Shown here piece after piece: positions 38,880 through 49,712 of a stretch of DNA of 64,000 nt. A model generated the notes under the pieces. It was not told the origin of the DNA, did no database searches, and was given only the letters and a program-made list of their open reading frames with translations. Where the stretch lies: the NCBI RefSeq assembly GCF_918797505.1, contig NC_092802.1, positions 22,155,883 through 22,219,882 on the forward strand. The letters are read 5' to 3'. How positions within the stretch are numbered: the first letter of the stretch is position 1; each line of letters starts with the position of its first letter. The translations under genes and the position numbers were made by a program. Source of the DNA: Bemisia tabaci (taxonomy: Eukaryota; Arthropoda; Insecta; Hemiptera; Aleyrodidae).

Positions 38880-40570
38880 AAGGAGAACATCATGCTATCA
38901 TTTGTCATTTCTAATTTTTTGAGGGAGGGGAATGTCAAGGGAAGAGTTACTTTTTTTTAGATAGAAAGTACAAATTTGAGTTACAGGTGCATGACGAGAG
39001 GAGAGAGAGGGTATAAAAATCCGGTTTTTAGCGTCATGCATTTTGTGCCTTATTTCAGTAGATTTGTAGAGTTAATTTAACATTTTGTTGCCTCGTCGAT
39101 GTACATAAAGTAATCTTTGAGACGTTAACGTTATTATAAATAATAAAGCTATGGGGGGTTCGGCTCTCGTTACAATCGGTATAACAAAAAAGTTTAACTT
39201 AATGGTATAGTCACTCAACGTTCACTGATATGAAAAAATACAGGTTTGGTGACAAAAAGTATAACGCCGGAGATTTGACTGAAAACTCTCGGATGCTATG
39301 AAGCACTGAGTCCAAAAATATTCTTAGTTTCATTTCTGTACACCCATTAATTTTCCGGGGGAAAAAACATTAAGGTCAACTACAGGTGAACAATGATAAA
39401 GAACAAAGGTTGACCTCAAATGCAGCATGCACTTAAAATTCAGAAGGAAACGTGCATCATATGCTTATGCAATTTTTCTGATAAAAAAATTGTTCCGGTC
39501 AATTTACATAACATAATCCATCGTGCTCCCACGTGAGAATTTTTCGTATTTCAAGGATCGGAGTTGAGGAAAAGTTTTTCTAAGTACTAAGGTGTCAAAT
39601 GGGGTCGAAATGTTGAAGCAGAAATCCTGGTTCAGATTTGTGAAGTCCACGCCAAATAAGTTTATGCACTTTCAGACTGCGACGGATGATCCGCCATATT
39701 GCTTCTTGCATTTACTTTGCATCTAAAAGTTACGTCAGACGATCTGACGCAGTCAGGAACTGCGTGAACATATTTGGCGTGGACTCGAAAATTGTTGAGA
39801 CAGAGAGCCGTAATGGGACCGATATCGGCGGCAAATGAACCAAAAATAAAATCGAAGCGTCAGTATAGCAACACAAATAAAAGTCGTATCAATGAGTGTC
39901 TGGGAGGTTTAAACCGAGTAAATTTCCACATGAAAGCAAACCAATGACGATTTCGGTATGAACCTTAAAGTTTGACCGTAACCGGTCCGTACCACCTGTA
40001 AATTTAAAAGAAAAACAAATTTGACGCTTTAAAATCTGGTATTCTTGAACTTTTAGTCAATAGCATTCCGTCAAAACACCGTTTTTGAAACTGTGATGTT
40101 CACGGCATCTGGAAAATAATCGGTTCAAATATTTGCTGTTGAAAATATTTGATCTCAATCTGAAAAGACAATTCAACTTTTTATTTTGACATTTTATTTG
40201 TTACTTTAACCGTTCTATTGTCATTTTCAGTTTATTTTAAGTCACGACATTGGTTTATTTTCCAGTTGAAAAATAAACTGTGCGCAACCAATTTAAATCT
40301 ACCGATCGAGCGACGTGATTTCTGACTCAAGAATCGATACGTATGCCACATGCTCAAAAGTCGCCTTCAAAATATTGAGTATGCAACATCACGACAAGAT
40401 ACGTTATTTTCTGTATCGGCCCATAATAACCCTCACGAATTTTTGCATCCAATACAGATAAATCACAGGCGGTTGACCCGGAAAGAAAGATGCTCTCTTG
40501 AGTGCTTTTTTACTCGGCGATTTCATAGTTTGCATCTCCGGGCATCGTCAGCCTAGAGTCTGGGCAGTAA
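38880..40570. other. Gene-free stretch with one small MITE
   Basis: At 39644-39786 AGTCCACGCCAAATAAG is mirrored by ATATTTGGCGTGGACT, a 143-bp TIR element. Nothing else is supported. Confidence 0.55.
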
Positions 40571-40580
40571 TGAAGGTTGA

Positions 40581-40884
40581 ATTGGCGGATCCAGCAAGTT
40601 GGCAACGTTGTCTTTTTTTCATTCAAACCTATAAAAATATATCGATTCTCGGAGGGGCCAAGTGTTCTGACGAGAATCGATCATTTGGACTGCATTTTGC
40701 AATTTGGAACTATAGATTCTGGCCCAGTTTAAAAACGACGTATGTGCTATTGGTTTCCCTATGCACATAAGTGTTTTTTTCAGATGAGCCAGAATCTATA
40801 GTTCCAAATTGCAAAATGCAGTCCATTTAGCATAAGTTTAAATGGAGGAAATCCGTTGTTGCCAAATTGCTGGATCCGCCTCTG
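40581..40884. mobile_element. hAT-like MITE, GGCGGATCCAGCAAG family, copy 2, with nested palindromic MITE
   Basis: The ends ATTGGCGGATCCAGC and GCTGGATCCGCCTCTG are flanked by GAAGGTTGA on both sides (40572-40580 and 40885-40893), a hAT-type target duplication. Within it, 40687-40824 is the GGACTGCATTTTGC MITE, flanked by ATTT on each side. Confidence 0.85.
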
Positions 40885-41063
40885 GAAGGTTGATGGGAAA
40901 ATAGTAGAAAATCTAATGAAAAGAAATCCAGTTTATTTCGGTTCATCAAACAAATCAAAACCGCACATATTTTTACACATTTAGTAACTTTGAAATCCTG
41001 TCATTTGTAAATATAAGTAAGATATCGTCAGAAAGTAAGCCGTTGCCTGTGTGATTTCACTCC

Positions 41064-41306
41064 GACGATGTAGATCGAGTCAATCGGAGAGGTTGGACGA
41101 AATTTGGAAACTTTAAAAGCTCATAACACCATTTATACAAAATTTTGAGATTTTAAAAGTGGTTTCATTGGTTTCTTCCTGAAATTTTCCTCTAATAACA
41201 CCCCTTAAAATTTAAAATGTGACGAAATAAACATAAACATTATGCAGTTTTTGTTAAAAATTTCAAGTCCGACCTTGCTGATTGACTTGATCCACTGTGC
41301 AACGGT
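41064..41306. mobile_element. GTGGATCGAGTCAAT family, copy 3
   Basis: GATCGAGTCAATCGGAGAGG at the left is mirrored by GATTGACTTGATCCACTGTG at the right. The interior has GTGGTTTCATTGGTTTC. Confidence 0.75.
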
Positions 41307-41648
41307 GGATGGTTGATTGGACGTATTGAATTTATGCAAGATGGCGTTGGTTTGGGCGTTAAAAGCTCTATCTATGAGCTATGCTTAAATCTACTCTGCA
41401 AAATTACACACATGCCTTTAATATCCCTATTCAGATGCTCTTGTTTCAGCTTAGGACGCAAAGTATTTCAGTCTTGTATGCGTCTTATCTAAATACTTTT
41501 ACCAGCACTAGACGTCGCACGTCTTTTCGTATCTACCAAAACATGTAGATGGTATGAAACTTAATCTTTTTAAATGTATCGACAGAATGATCAAAGTTGC
41601 GAAGGATGGAAATTCACTTTAAATCTCCTTGCGGATGCTTAAATCTAT

Positions 41649-44600
41649 CTACTCAGAGTCGAGGTCTTCAAAAACTCCAGCAAGTACGATGAGCTCGATT
41701 AGGTCATAATTTACACCGCGTGGCATTTTGAAAACTTTGTCACCCCAAGTATCCCAAGTATGCATACAAAGCCAGTATTTGATGCCATTCTCTTTACCCC
41801 AGCCAATGATCTTCATTAATTTTTCATCTGAAAGGCCGATCCTGTCTTCTTTGCTTTGGAAAATTCCTGTATAAGAACCAAGAACATAAAGCACACTCGG
41901 TTTTAAAGTAACTCTGCCGCAAAATTTTGGAAAGTGTAGGCGACCAGCCAAACTTGAGCAAAATTATTTTACGCTGACTTTTGGTGGTCAATTCTATGCC
42001 GACGTGCAAACTGTCTGTATTTATTGAGTAACGAAAAAATAGCGCGATGTCGGTTTAATTTCATGAAAAAAGGAGAACAATATCCAAGTAACACAAAATG
42101 TAAATAATTGCGATTACATATAACAACGATGAAACTTCAAAACTACGCACATCGTTTGGGGCGTTTAAAAATCTCAGCTACTATTTTATTTTTTTGAAGG
42201 AGAAAAATCAACATCCTTTCTTTATTTCTTTCTTCTTAGAATTAGTTTTGCACAGAGGGGTAATTTCATGGAAATTTTTAAGGATTGACGTTGAGTAATA
42301 ATTCATTATTTTAATAAGTAGGTAAAGTATGACAGGAGGTCTGCGGTCGAAAACCGAAATACTTCGCAGAGGAGTTTCGCCGTCGATAGGTATTTGGACG
42401 TATTTCTGTCAAACGGAACTATGCGCATTAAGACTGATGAGCCCTGATACCCATAAGAATATGTGCATTACAGGGCTCACGTCACAATGCACATAGTTTT
42501 GTTTGATAGAAATACGTCCAATTATTTCCAAAATCTACTGCAGCGTGAGTTTCCTGTCACAAACTAAAGAGGCTTTTCTTATTTAAAGTCATCGCAACGT
42601 AACTAAAATATTATGCAATTTTTCTTTGCGATGCAAATAATTTTTATTTCGTTTAATAATCCGAGTTATGATTGGCATTGATTGAATAAATAATGTGAAA
42701 TATTGCAATTCTAGGTGAAAAAAATAAAATGGACCAGTAGGCAAGTTACAAATTTGAGAATCGTAGTGTTTAGTTATATGCGTCTTAAAACTTGATTTTT
42801 TTTTCAGGGAAAAGATTCAACGGAGATTCACTGATTAGAATAATGCAACAACCTTTACAACTTGTTGGTAAATTTAAAATTTTTCTCGGTGTAAATTAAC
42901 ATGATGTAAATTACTTCAAGACAATGTATAATACGTACCATCTGGTTTTTCAAGGAAATCACTGAATAACCCTACGCTTGCACTAACTGGACCGTAAGTC
43001 ATGATTTCATTCCTTATGTAAAATTCATCCATTGACAGGAAGTAAAATGCTGTGACTGGAAAAACAGAAAAAAACAAAAGCAAGGCATGCAATGTCGAAA
43101 ACAAAGTAAAGATATTGAATGTGAAACCATCAGACAACATAAGAGTTTCAGTCGTAACAGGCATATGAATTCATCGAAATGGCCTGACACAAATTTCAGT
43201 CAGAGCGAAAAGATAATTGTCGAATCCACGACAAAGGAAAGTGCCCACAGAAAACCCAGCATCCGTATATCTTGTGAGGTAGTTTATTAAGTCAGGAATT
43301 CCGACGAGGAAAAAGTAAGGTCTGCCTGAACCTTGAGTCTTATCCTAGCGTAAGAAGAGAAGATCTAGGAAATCACACCTTAAACCCTTAAACCATGAAC
43401 AAATTTCAACTTGTGAATATATGTTTCTGCTGGTAAATTATGCGCAGGACACGATGCGTACATTAAATCACAGAAAAGTAACTAAGAGGCGGACAATTAC
43501 GCAGTTCAAAACGCGCAATTTTTCCGCAATTTAAAACACCCCGGTTTAGCTCTGAACCGAATGATGTCGACGGCGCAAGTCCGCAATCGCATATATCTCG
43601 TTCACGCGGTAAGCATATCAGCGCCTGCAAGACTGCAGGAATACTTCTCGCATTGCGCCAAACAGTCCGGTCGGCGTGACGCATACTAGCGCCTACAAGA
43701 CTGCATGAATACTTCTCGCATTGCACCAAACGCGATGTGAGAACCGTTTGTGATAACTATTCGACTGCGGGTAAAGGCATATTGTAGCCAGCTAGGTTAA
43801 GGCGAATATCACACTGTGAAGATGACTAGCGACTCGACTGCGTTTTCCTCTGTGGCTTGCGCGACGCCAAAATTGCCGTAAACCAGGACCTCGCGTCATT
43901 TCTTTTGATGGTCTCTGCTTGGTTTTTACCACAATTAAAGGGTAATTATCGACGGCGCGCGTGAGTATCCGCAATCACATAACTCGTTTCCGGTGTCTGA
44001 AAATCTCAGCCTCTATGTTATTATTTAAAGGAGAACAAATTGAAATCATTCCTTCAAGATTTTGCAGAATTTTCCTCGCACAAGGAAGAAAAATCACGGC
44101 AGTTTTAAAGAATTGCCGTTGAGTAGTTTTACGCTTAAAAAAATTGTAAGACAGGAAGTCTGCAACGACGCAAACCGAGTTATGTGATTGCCGACCTAAA
44201 CCGTCGATTTGTCTTTCCAATCTTCGGACATGAACTAATAAGTACGAAAGTTGATACCATATCCTTAGAATCAAAGGATTGGATCTCCTATATGTGAATT
44301 TTTGTAAACAGGCACTGAATCCACATTAAAATAAGTGTTTAGCAAACATCAGTGGGAAATGAGAAGAGATAGCGATTTGACCGCCGCGGTATACCTCACT
44401 GTCATTATTTTCCCGCTATCCTGGCGGGTTTGAAATTCCTCCGAGTATTTAGACTTTTTGAAAGCAACATTGTGAGGGATTTTGGCTCCCAAAATACGCA
44501 ATGAATTACAACGTAATCTACTCACCTGGTAATTTCAGAATGAAATACAAAAAACACAAGGTTCAACGACCCATTATTGTACAAATTTAATTTTAACTCA

Positions 44601-47600
44601 CATTTCACTCGATCCTTGTCAATGGATGTTTTGTAGTTCTTGTTCGTGCACTTTGTAGGACAATCGTCGTCGAATATAAACTGCCCCTTGCATTCTTCTA
44701 GTTTCGCTTTGCCGATTCTTCCTTCAGCGTAAACATCATACAAACTTTTATGATCGCATGCAGGGTACCTGTAAGGCATGCACCCCTGAAATAAGAGCAT
44801 TTTACATGAATCATTTAAAAAAAAATAATAAATAAAAAAAATATATAAAATTCATAGTTATTTCCAACTTATGCATGTATCCTCGATTTGGATATCCACG
44901 GTTGATTCCCTCTTACGTTTTGAAAAATAATCAGTTTTTATAAATGTTTTTAAATTTCACTAAAAATGAAAGAATGCACCCCTGAAATAAGAGAATTTTA
45001 CATAAATGATTAAAAACAATTATAAATAAAAAAAATATGTATGTATAAAATTCACAGTTATTTGCGACTTGTGTATCCTCGATAACATTTTTAAAAAGAA
45101 TCAATTTCATCCAATTTTTTAAATTTCACTGAAAATGAAAGATAGTTTTAACGATATTCAGAGTTGATTTTTTTATGTAACTATATTTCACTTTAAAATA
45201 TGAAATCATAAGAGTTACAAGTAACCGCAAAACACTTGAAGCGGTCAGAAAGCGCACGCTCTTTACTTGCTGATGAAGTCCGTCAATGTTCACGTTAACT
45301 TCAGAGAAATGTCCAACTCAACCGTATTTCTTGGTTGGCACCAAAAGCAGCTGTAAATATGGTCAAATCTGTTATTTTTTTTTTTTACTTTGTTAACAAT
45401 GTATCCTAGAATAACGCCGCGCCGGAATATCGTACTCTAACTAACAGCATGTCGCTCTTCCAGCGCTTCTGTGCGATCTGCAACACCCAACCGCCACTCT
45501 ACCGTGCTAAGGAAGAACGCTGTACGAGCCTTCAAGCGTTGCCAAATTTCCTTTGATAAAACACGAATTTCCTGAACTTTATGAATATTTTCCCTCCAAT
45601 TTTCCAGATAATTTTGTTCGCAATTTCACCTGAAGTTTCTGAAAATTTCAAAGAAAAATATTCATATCTTTTCTCAAAAATAAACATTTTATTGAAGGAA
45701 ATTTGGAACTCTCTAGTGTTCGTACGACGTCCTTCTTAGCACAGCAGCTCTGATAGTGATACTGTCAGAGCTCCTCCACCAAGTCGCATCTCCTCAATAT
45801 CATACTCTACAATATAAAATCATGTAATGCGTGACGCATAAAAGCTGAGGCGCGAAGAGCCTTGGGGGTTTGGACTGTGAAGCAGTCAGAAGGCGTACCC
45901 TCTAGGGCGAGTCAAAAAACATCAACTTTCGAATTTCAAAATTGTATCGATGAGTAAATTTGCGCCTAGGTATCGAACTAAAGTGTTCCAAAGCATTTTT
46001 CGAAAAGATAATTTTTACAGGTGCTTTCTTTTGCAATGTGTGTCAAAAAATCACATATTTCAAGTTGTTTATGCGATTTCAAAAAACAGCTTAAAATGTG
46101 TGATGAAATTGCAAAAACCAGCATGAAATATGTGATTTTTTCACACAAATTGTAAAAGAAGCACCTGTAAAAATTTTATCTTCCAGGAATGCTTTGGCAC
46201 ACTCTAGTTTGATACCTAGGCGCAACTTTTCCCCTAATGCGATTTTGACATTCGAAAGTCGATGTATTTTGACTCGCCCTAGTACACCCCCCAACTATCA
46301 TTTAAATTTCCCCGATTTTGTCAGAAGCGTCGTGAAGTCACCACCATTTCACTCAGCTTCGTGAATTCCACCGATAATTTCTCGTAAAAGCACACCTTGC
46401 CCGACCCATACGCTCCACCGGTAGGAATTCCTTCTTCCGTTGCATACTCCCATGAGTAAAGTTGGAAGGAATCGTGGGTGCAGGCCTCGGCACATCTCAT
46501 GAGCATCTCTTGGGACAGCTTCTCCTTAAAAGTACCATTTGTAAATATGCAGTAGCGATCGGCCATGAGAGAAGAGACGACACCAGGCTGGAATACAATG
46601 AAAAACGTGTACATTAAAAGATCACCAAAAGAAATTATTTCAAAACTATAAATAGTGATTTATTTATGAACTCAAACCACTTATCTCCTCAAAAACTGTG
46701 AAGGGGCCGTCCATAAATTACATGACCCATTTTTCAATTTTGGGACTCCCTCACCGTATCCGACTGTCATCTATTGCTAGACGGCCCTCCCCTTGAAATT
46801 ACGTCATCCGTAGCGTAAGCCCCTCGTTTTTAACGGGAGAACGCAGAAAATCGATGAAAATTAGGCAAGATTTTCAGTGGCATGGCGTAAATGATCCATT
46901 ATCGATATTGCCCCATTTGTAGCCATGGTAAATAATCGATTTTTAAGGTTTCGCTGCGAGCATCCTGTTCATCGATCCTATTCCATACGTTGAAATGACA
47001 GATCAACCGATTTACTCGTATATTGCAAAGCAGGCCATGCCACTGAAGATTTTCAGCATTTTTGCCTTCAGAAAAGCTTACGTCATCCTTGGCTTGACCC
47101 CCCCCCCCTCTCCTACTTGGATGACGTAATTTATGGACGGCCCCTACAATTGAAACCTAAGGAAGTAAATTATTTCTTAAGTAGTGAGAATCTTTGCTTG
47201 AATTAAAGGGAATCCTCTTAAATTAAGTAAGAGGTTTGGCTCACGATTCAGATCAAAATCCGATTGAATCACAGGCATTTTTTCCGTCAACTTTTATCAG
47301 TGGCGTGGCGTGAATTGCGATATATCGATTGTTATGCAATTTAAACCTATGGCAAAGAATCGATTATTAAGGTGTTCGCTGCGAACACCCTATTTATCAA
47401 TCCTTTTCCATTGGTTTAAATGACATAACAATCGATACATCGCAAAGCACGCCACGCCACTGACTTTTATAAGAATCTGGACTTTGGATCCAAGGCACTT
47501 TTTTCCAGTGCACAAACGGTATACCGATATCGAATGTGTCACCTCTCATGGTAAAGGGAGGCAATACAGGAGCACTTTGATTTCTCAATATAGGTATAAG

Positions 47601-49712
47601 ACGTACCCCATCCGTGCGACAAGCGCCTTGATCTTCAATCTGGTTCATCAGGGAGGCGCAGTCCTTCCAGTGTTCTCTTGCGTCGAAGAAGTGGGGAACA
47701 TTCTCCGGGTTGGACTCCCATTTGGGGTCACCGACTTTCCTCACGATATGGGTAGCTCCGGGAGCCAGACTCCTCCTCATTTTCTCTCGCAACATTGTTT
47801 CCGTTAACTCGAAGTTGTTTCCACTCAACTTGTGTTTATGCAAAGCGTTCTTGATGACTGCCTCCACACTTTGCACTTCAAACTGAAATTGAATTTCCAA
47901 TACAATGCTGATTGAGACTTTTTAAGGTGCTTCGATGGACGCCATATTTTGTGTCAGAACGACGTGCGGTATATCGCATCGATTGGCTCTATTTTTTTAT
48001 TACCTAATCATTTTTCTCGAATTTTGAGATTGCTATTCTGTTGCCAGGAGACTAAAGAATCCACTTACCAATTTTGACAAACAAATTCAACGTAATAAAG
48101 GCGTGGTCTTTTCAGAGGAAAAATATCGCATTCGAGTGCAGTTTCGATAACAGTATTGAATGCGATAATTTTTCTCTAAAAAAACCACGCCTGTAATACG
48201 TTGAATTTGTTTGTCAAAATTGGTAAGTGGATTTTTTGGTCTCCTGACAATAGAATTACGATCTCAAAATTTGAGAAAAATGACGAGTAGCTGAAAAAAT
48301 GGAACCAATTGATGCGATATATCGCATGCCGTTTTTGCAAAAAATATGGCGTCCATCGAATCACCTCAAAACACAAGAAAATTATGTACATTAAAAAAAT
48401 CCAAGAAGACTACCAGATGACCTGAGCCCGAATTTTGTTGGCTCTTTCACACGGAGGTGCAACATCCTTCGACGGATCCAAACCGCACTACCTACAGATC
48501 AGAAGCGCTAAGCCGCACAGTGGATCGAGTCAATCGGAGAGGTCGGGCGAAATTTGGAAACTTTAAAAGCTCATACTTCCGTTCATACAAAACTTTGAGG
48601 TTTTAAAAGTGGTTCCATTGGTTTCCTCGAAAAAGTTTTTTAGAGGTACCCCTTAAACTTTAAAATTTGACGATTTAACCATCAAAACTTGCAGTTTTAG
48701 TCAAAGATTTCATGTTCGACCTCTCTAATTCACTCAATCTACTATGAGCCGGACTTGAATGCAGTCGAGACTCGTCCCAGGTAAATTTAAGTACGGTTAA
48801 AGAACTAAAAAATTTCGGTCCCGCAGATTATCATTTAGCTTTATTATACTCACTTTTTAGTGTATTTTTCTTTTATTTCATCGTTGAATTTGGTTATAAC
48901 GTTGTATTTTCCTTATTATAATAAGCCTGTTCCATACATTAAACGTAATTGCCCGTGAGAATAGGGGCTACAGTGTAAAAAAAGGCGAATTCAAAATTGA
49001 ATATATAATCTGGTTTAACCGTTAAACTAAATTATGTATTCAGCACAAAAATGCTTCGAAAGTGCCATACTAAACTGCACTATTCATGGCGGCTATAAAA
49101 AATAGAAACAATACATTTTAGAGATCTCGCACTGACAATCTGAGGAATATGATTGGCAAAGGGAGAAGTTAAGTTTGGAAATATCTTTTGCCGGCCTAAA
49201 TATATTTGACGAGCAGCTTCTTGAGTAAAGGTACATAATTCTTCCTGAATTCTGCGTTCCGTCTGAACGCGCCTTAACATTTTTCTCGACGGGGCTTTGC
49301 AAATGATGTTAAGTTTGCTTAATCAACAGCTGAGCATTTTGGTCGTCAGTCTTCGTCAGGCAAAGAGCGTCGACAATCTGACATACATTTTTCACTGTAC
49401 TGAAGACAGCATCGCAGAATTTCTTAAATTTAAAGTCTATATGCTCACAACTATATTGTTAATAAAAGATGTAGTATTGAGCAGAACATATATATGTATG
49501 AGGTTGTTATGATTGAGCAGGTGGAGTTGTGAGATTTTAATTCAACCCACTTCATTTGGAGTTAGGTGTAAATCCGTTCCAATATTGGCTAGAAAATAAA
49601 TTGAGGTACTCACCGACCAAGTTGGATGTTTCTTCAGAAGCTTATCAATACTATCCGTGCCCAGACATTGGTGCATCAATGTGACAAGGCACAAGACAAT
49701 GACAGGTAACAT
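41649..49712 (-). CDS. Cathepsin B-like secreted pseudoenzyme, six exons, complete
   Basis: Predicted exons: 49712-49614, 47882-47607, 46587-46396, 44785-44602, 43055-42939 and 41866-41649 (stop), joining in phase to 361 residues. Exon 1 encodes a signal peptide (MLPVIVLCLVTLMHQCLG). The cathepsin B propeptide and mature start (VPHFFDAREHW) follow. In active enzymes the site reads QGSCGSCWAF; here it reads QGACRTDGPG, so the nucleophile cysteine is D124 while the oxyanion glutamine Q118 stays. The catalytic histidine block GGHA is DEKL (K305 at the His position) before KIIGWG. The asparagine of NSW is H325 in HTW. The GCNGG-type loop is gone and the occluding-loop HH is reduced to DHK. Many structural cysteines remain. 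The frame is intact throughout, so this is probably a folded non-proteolytic protein. Cathepsin B expansion with active-site loss is known in aphids; the function here is unknown. Confidence 0.9.
42128..42388. mobile_element. ATCGACGG foldback family, decayed copy
   Basis: GATGAAACTTCAAAACTACG at the left and CGAAATACTTCGCAGAGGAG/TTTCGCCGTCGAT at the right are degenerate arms. It lies in intron 4-5 space of the cathepsin-like gene. Confidence 0.55.
42394..42521. mobile_element. TTGGACGTATTTCTG foldback MITE, copy 2
   Basis: The left arm TTGGACGTATTTCTGTCAAA and right arm GATAGAAATACGTCCAA match copy 1 at 5553-5678, including the ACAGGGCTCACGT hinge. Confidence 0.85.
43618..44215 (-). mobile_element. 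Inverse copy of the 11.3-11.9 kb composite repeat
   Basis: The order and words of 11329-11875 recur in reverse complement: GACTGCATGAATACTTCTCG, GTTTGTGATAACTATTCGAC, CCAAGCAGAGACC-complement and the foldback arms ending ACCGTCGAT. It is inside intron 4 of the cathepsin-like gene. Confidence 0.7.
44781..45165 (-). repeat. 196-bp tandem duplication covering the exon 4 acceptor
   Basis: CACCCCTGAAATAAGAG occurs at 44781 and again at 44977, followed in both copies by similar AT-rich sequence (ATTTTACAT, AAATAAAAAAAATAT, ATCCTCGAT). Read on the minus strand, both copies present TTATTTCAG|GGGTGCAT, so the intron has a duplicate acceptor upstream of the true one. Confidence 0.75.
45499..45747. mobile_element. 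CTGCCGTGCTAAGG MITE, copy 6
   Basis: The left end CTACCGTGCTAAGGAAGAAC mirrors CCTTCTTAGCACAGCAG. Confidence 0.75.
45905..46279. mobile_element. Long-TIR element, GGGCGAGTCAAAA ends, TA flanks
   Basis: Arms of more than 100 bp (GGGCGAGTCAAAAAACATCA; TTTTACAGGTGCTTTCTTTT) are mirrored on the right (GATGTATTTTGACTCGCCC; AAAGAAGCACCTGTAAAAA-type). TA is present on both sides. Confidence 0.8.
46702..47145. mobile_element. AGGGGCCGTCCATAAATTAC element with nested hAT MITE
   Basis: The ends AGGGGCCGTCCATAAATTAC and GTAATTTATGGACGGCCCCT are a perfect 20-bp inverted pair, and ACGTCATCC recurs inside both. The hAT MITE at 46875-47045 is inserted in it with the duplication AAGATTTT. Confidence 0.85.
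46875..47045. mobile_element. hAT MITE, CAGTGGCGTGGCGTG family, copy 3 (nested, decayed)
   Basis: Ends CAGTGGCATGGCGTAA and GCAGGCCATGCCACTG are flanked by AAGATTTT at 46867-46874 and 47046-47053. The central palindrome is degraded, so this copy is older than the others. Confidence 0.85.
47149..47520. mobile_element. CACTGGAAAAAAACAC family copy split by a hAT MITE
   Basis: Left pieces (GAATTAAAGGGAATCCTCTT, AAAATCCGATTGAATCA) and the right piece (AAGAATCTGGACTTTGGATC, CACTTTTTTCCAGTG) belong to one decayed element. The hAT MITE at 47298-47462 separates them. Confidence 0.65.
47298..47462. mobile_element. hAT MITE, CAGTGGCGTGGCGTG family, copy 4 (nested)
   Basis: This 165-bp copy with CAGTGGCGTGGCGTG ends has a perfect 8-bp duplication ACTTTTAT (47290-47297 and 47463-47470). 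It lies about 145 bp downstream of the cathepsin-like exon 2 donor. Confidence 0.92.
47922..48370. mobile_element. Long foldback, AAGGTGCTTCGATGGACG ends, copy 1
   Basis: The left arm (CGATGGACGCCATATTTTGT, ATATCGCATCGATTGG) mirrors the right arm (AATTGATGCGATATATCGCA, AATATGGCGTCCATCGAA). The AAAACCACGCC words flank the hinge. It starts about 40 bp upstream of the exon 2 acceptor. Confidence 0.85.
48512..48752. mobile_element. CACAGTGGATCGAGTCAAT family, copy 4
   Basis: The left end GCCGCACAGTGGATCGAGTC mirrors TTCACTCAATCTACTATG at the right. It lies in intron 1 of the cathepsin-like gene. Confidence 0.75.

Noticed and set aside
44800..44977. An additional coding exon beginning at the duplicated acceptor
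   Set aside because: Only eight exon bases are copied; the sequence after them is AT-rich and does not resemble cathepsin B.
47484..47807. Plus-strand 107-codon frame
   Set aside because: Antisense of cathepsin-like exon 2 and part of a repeat.
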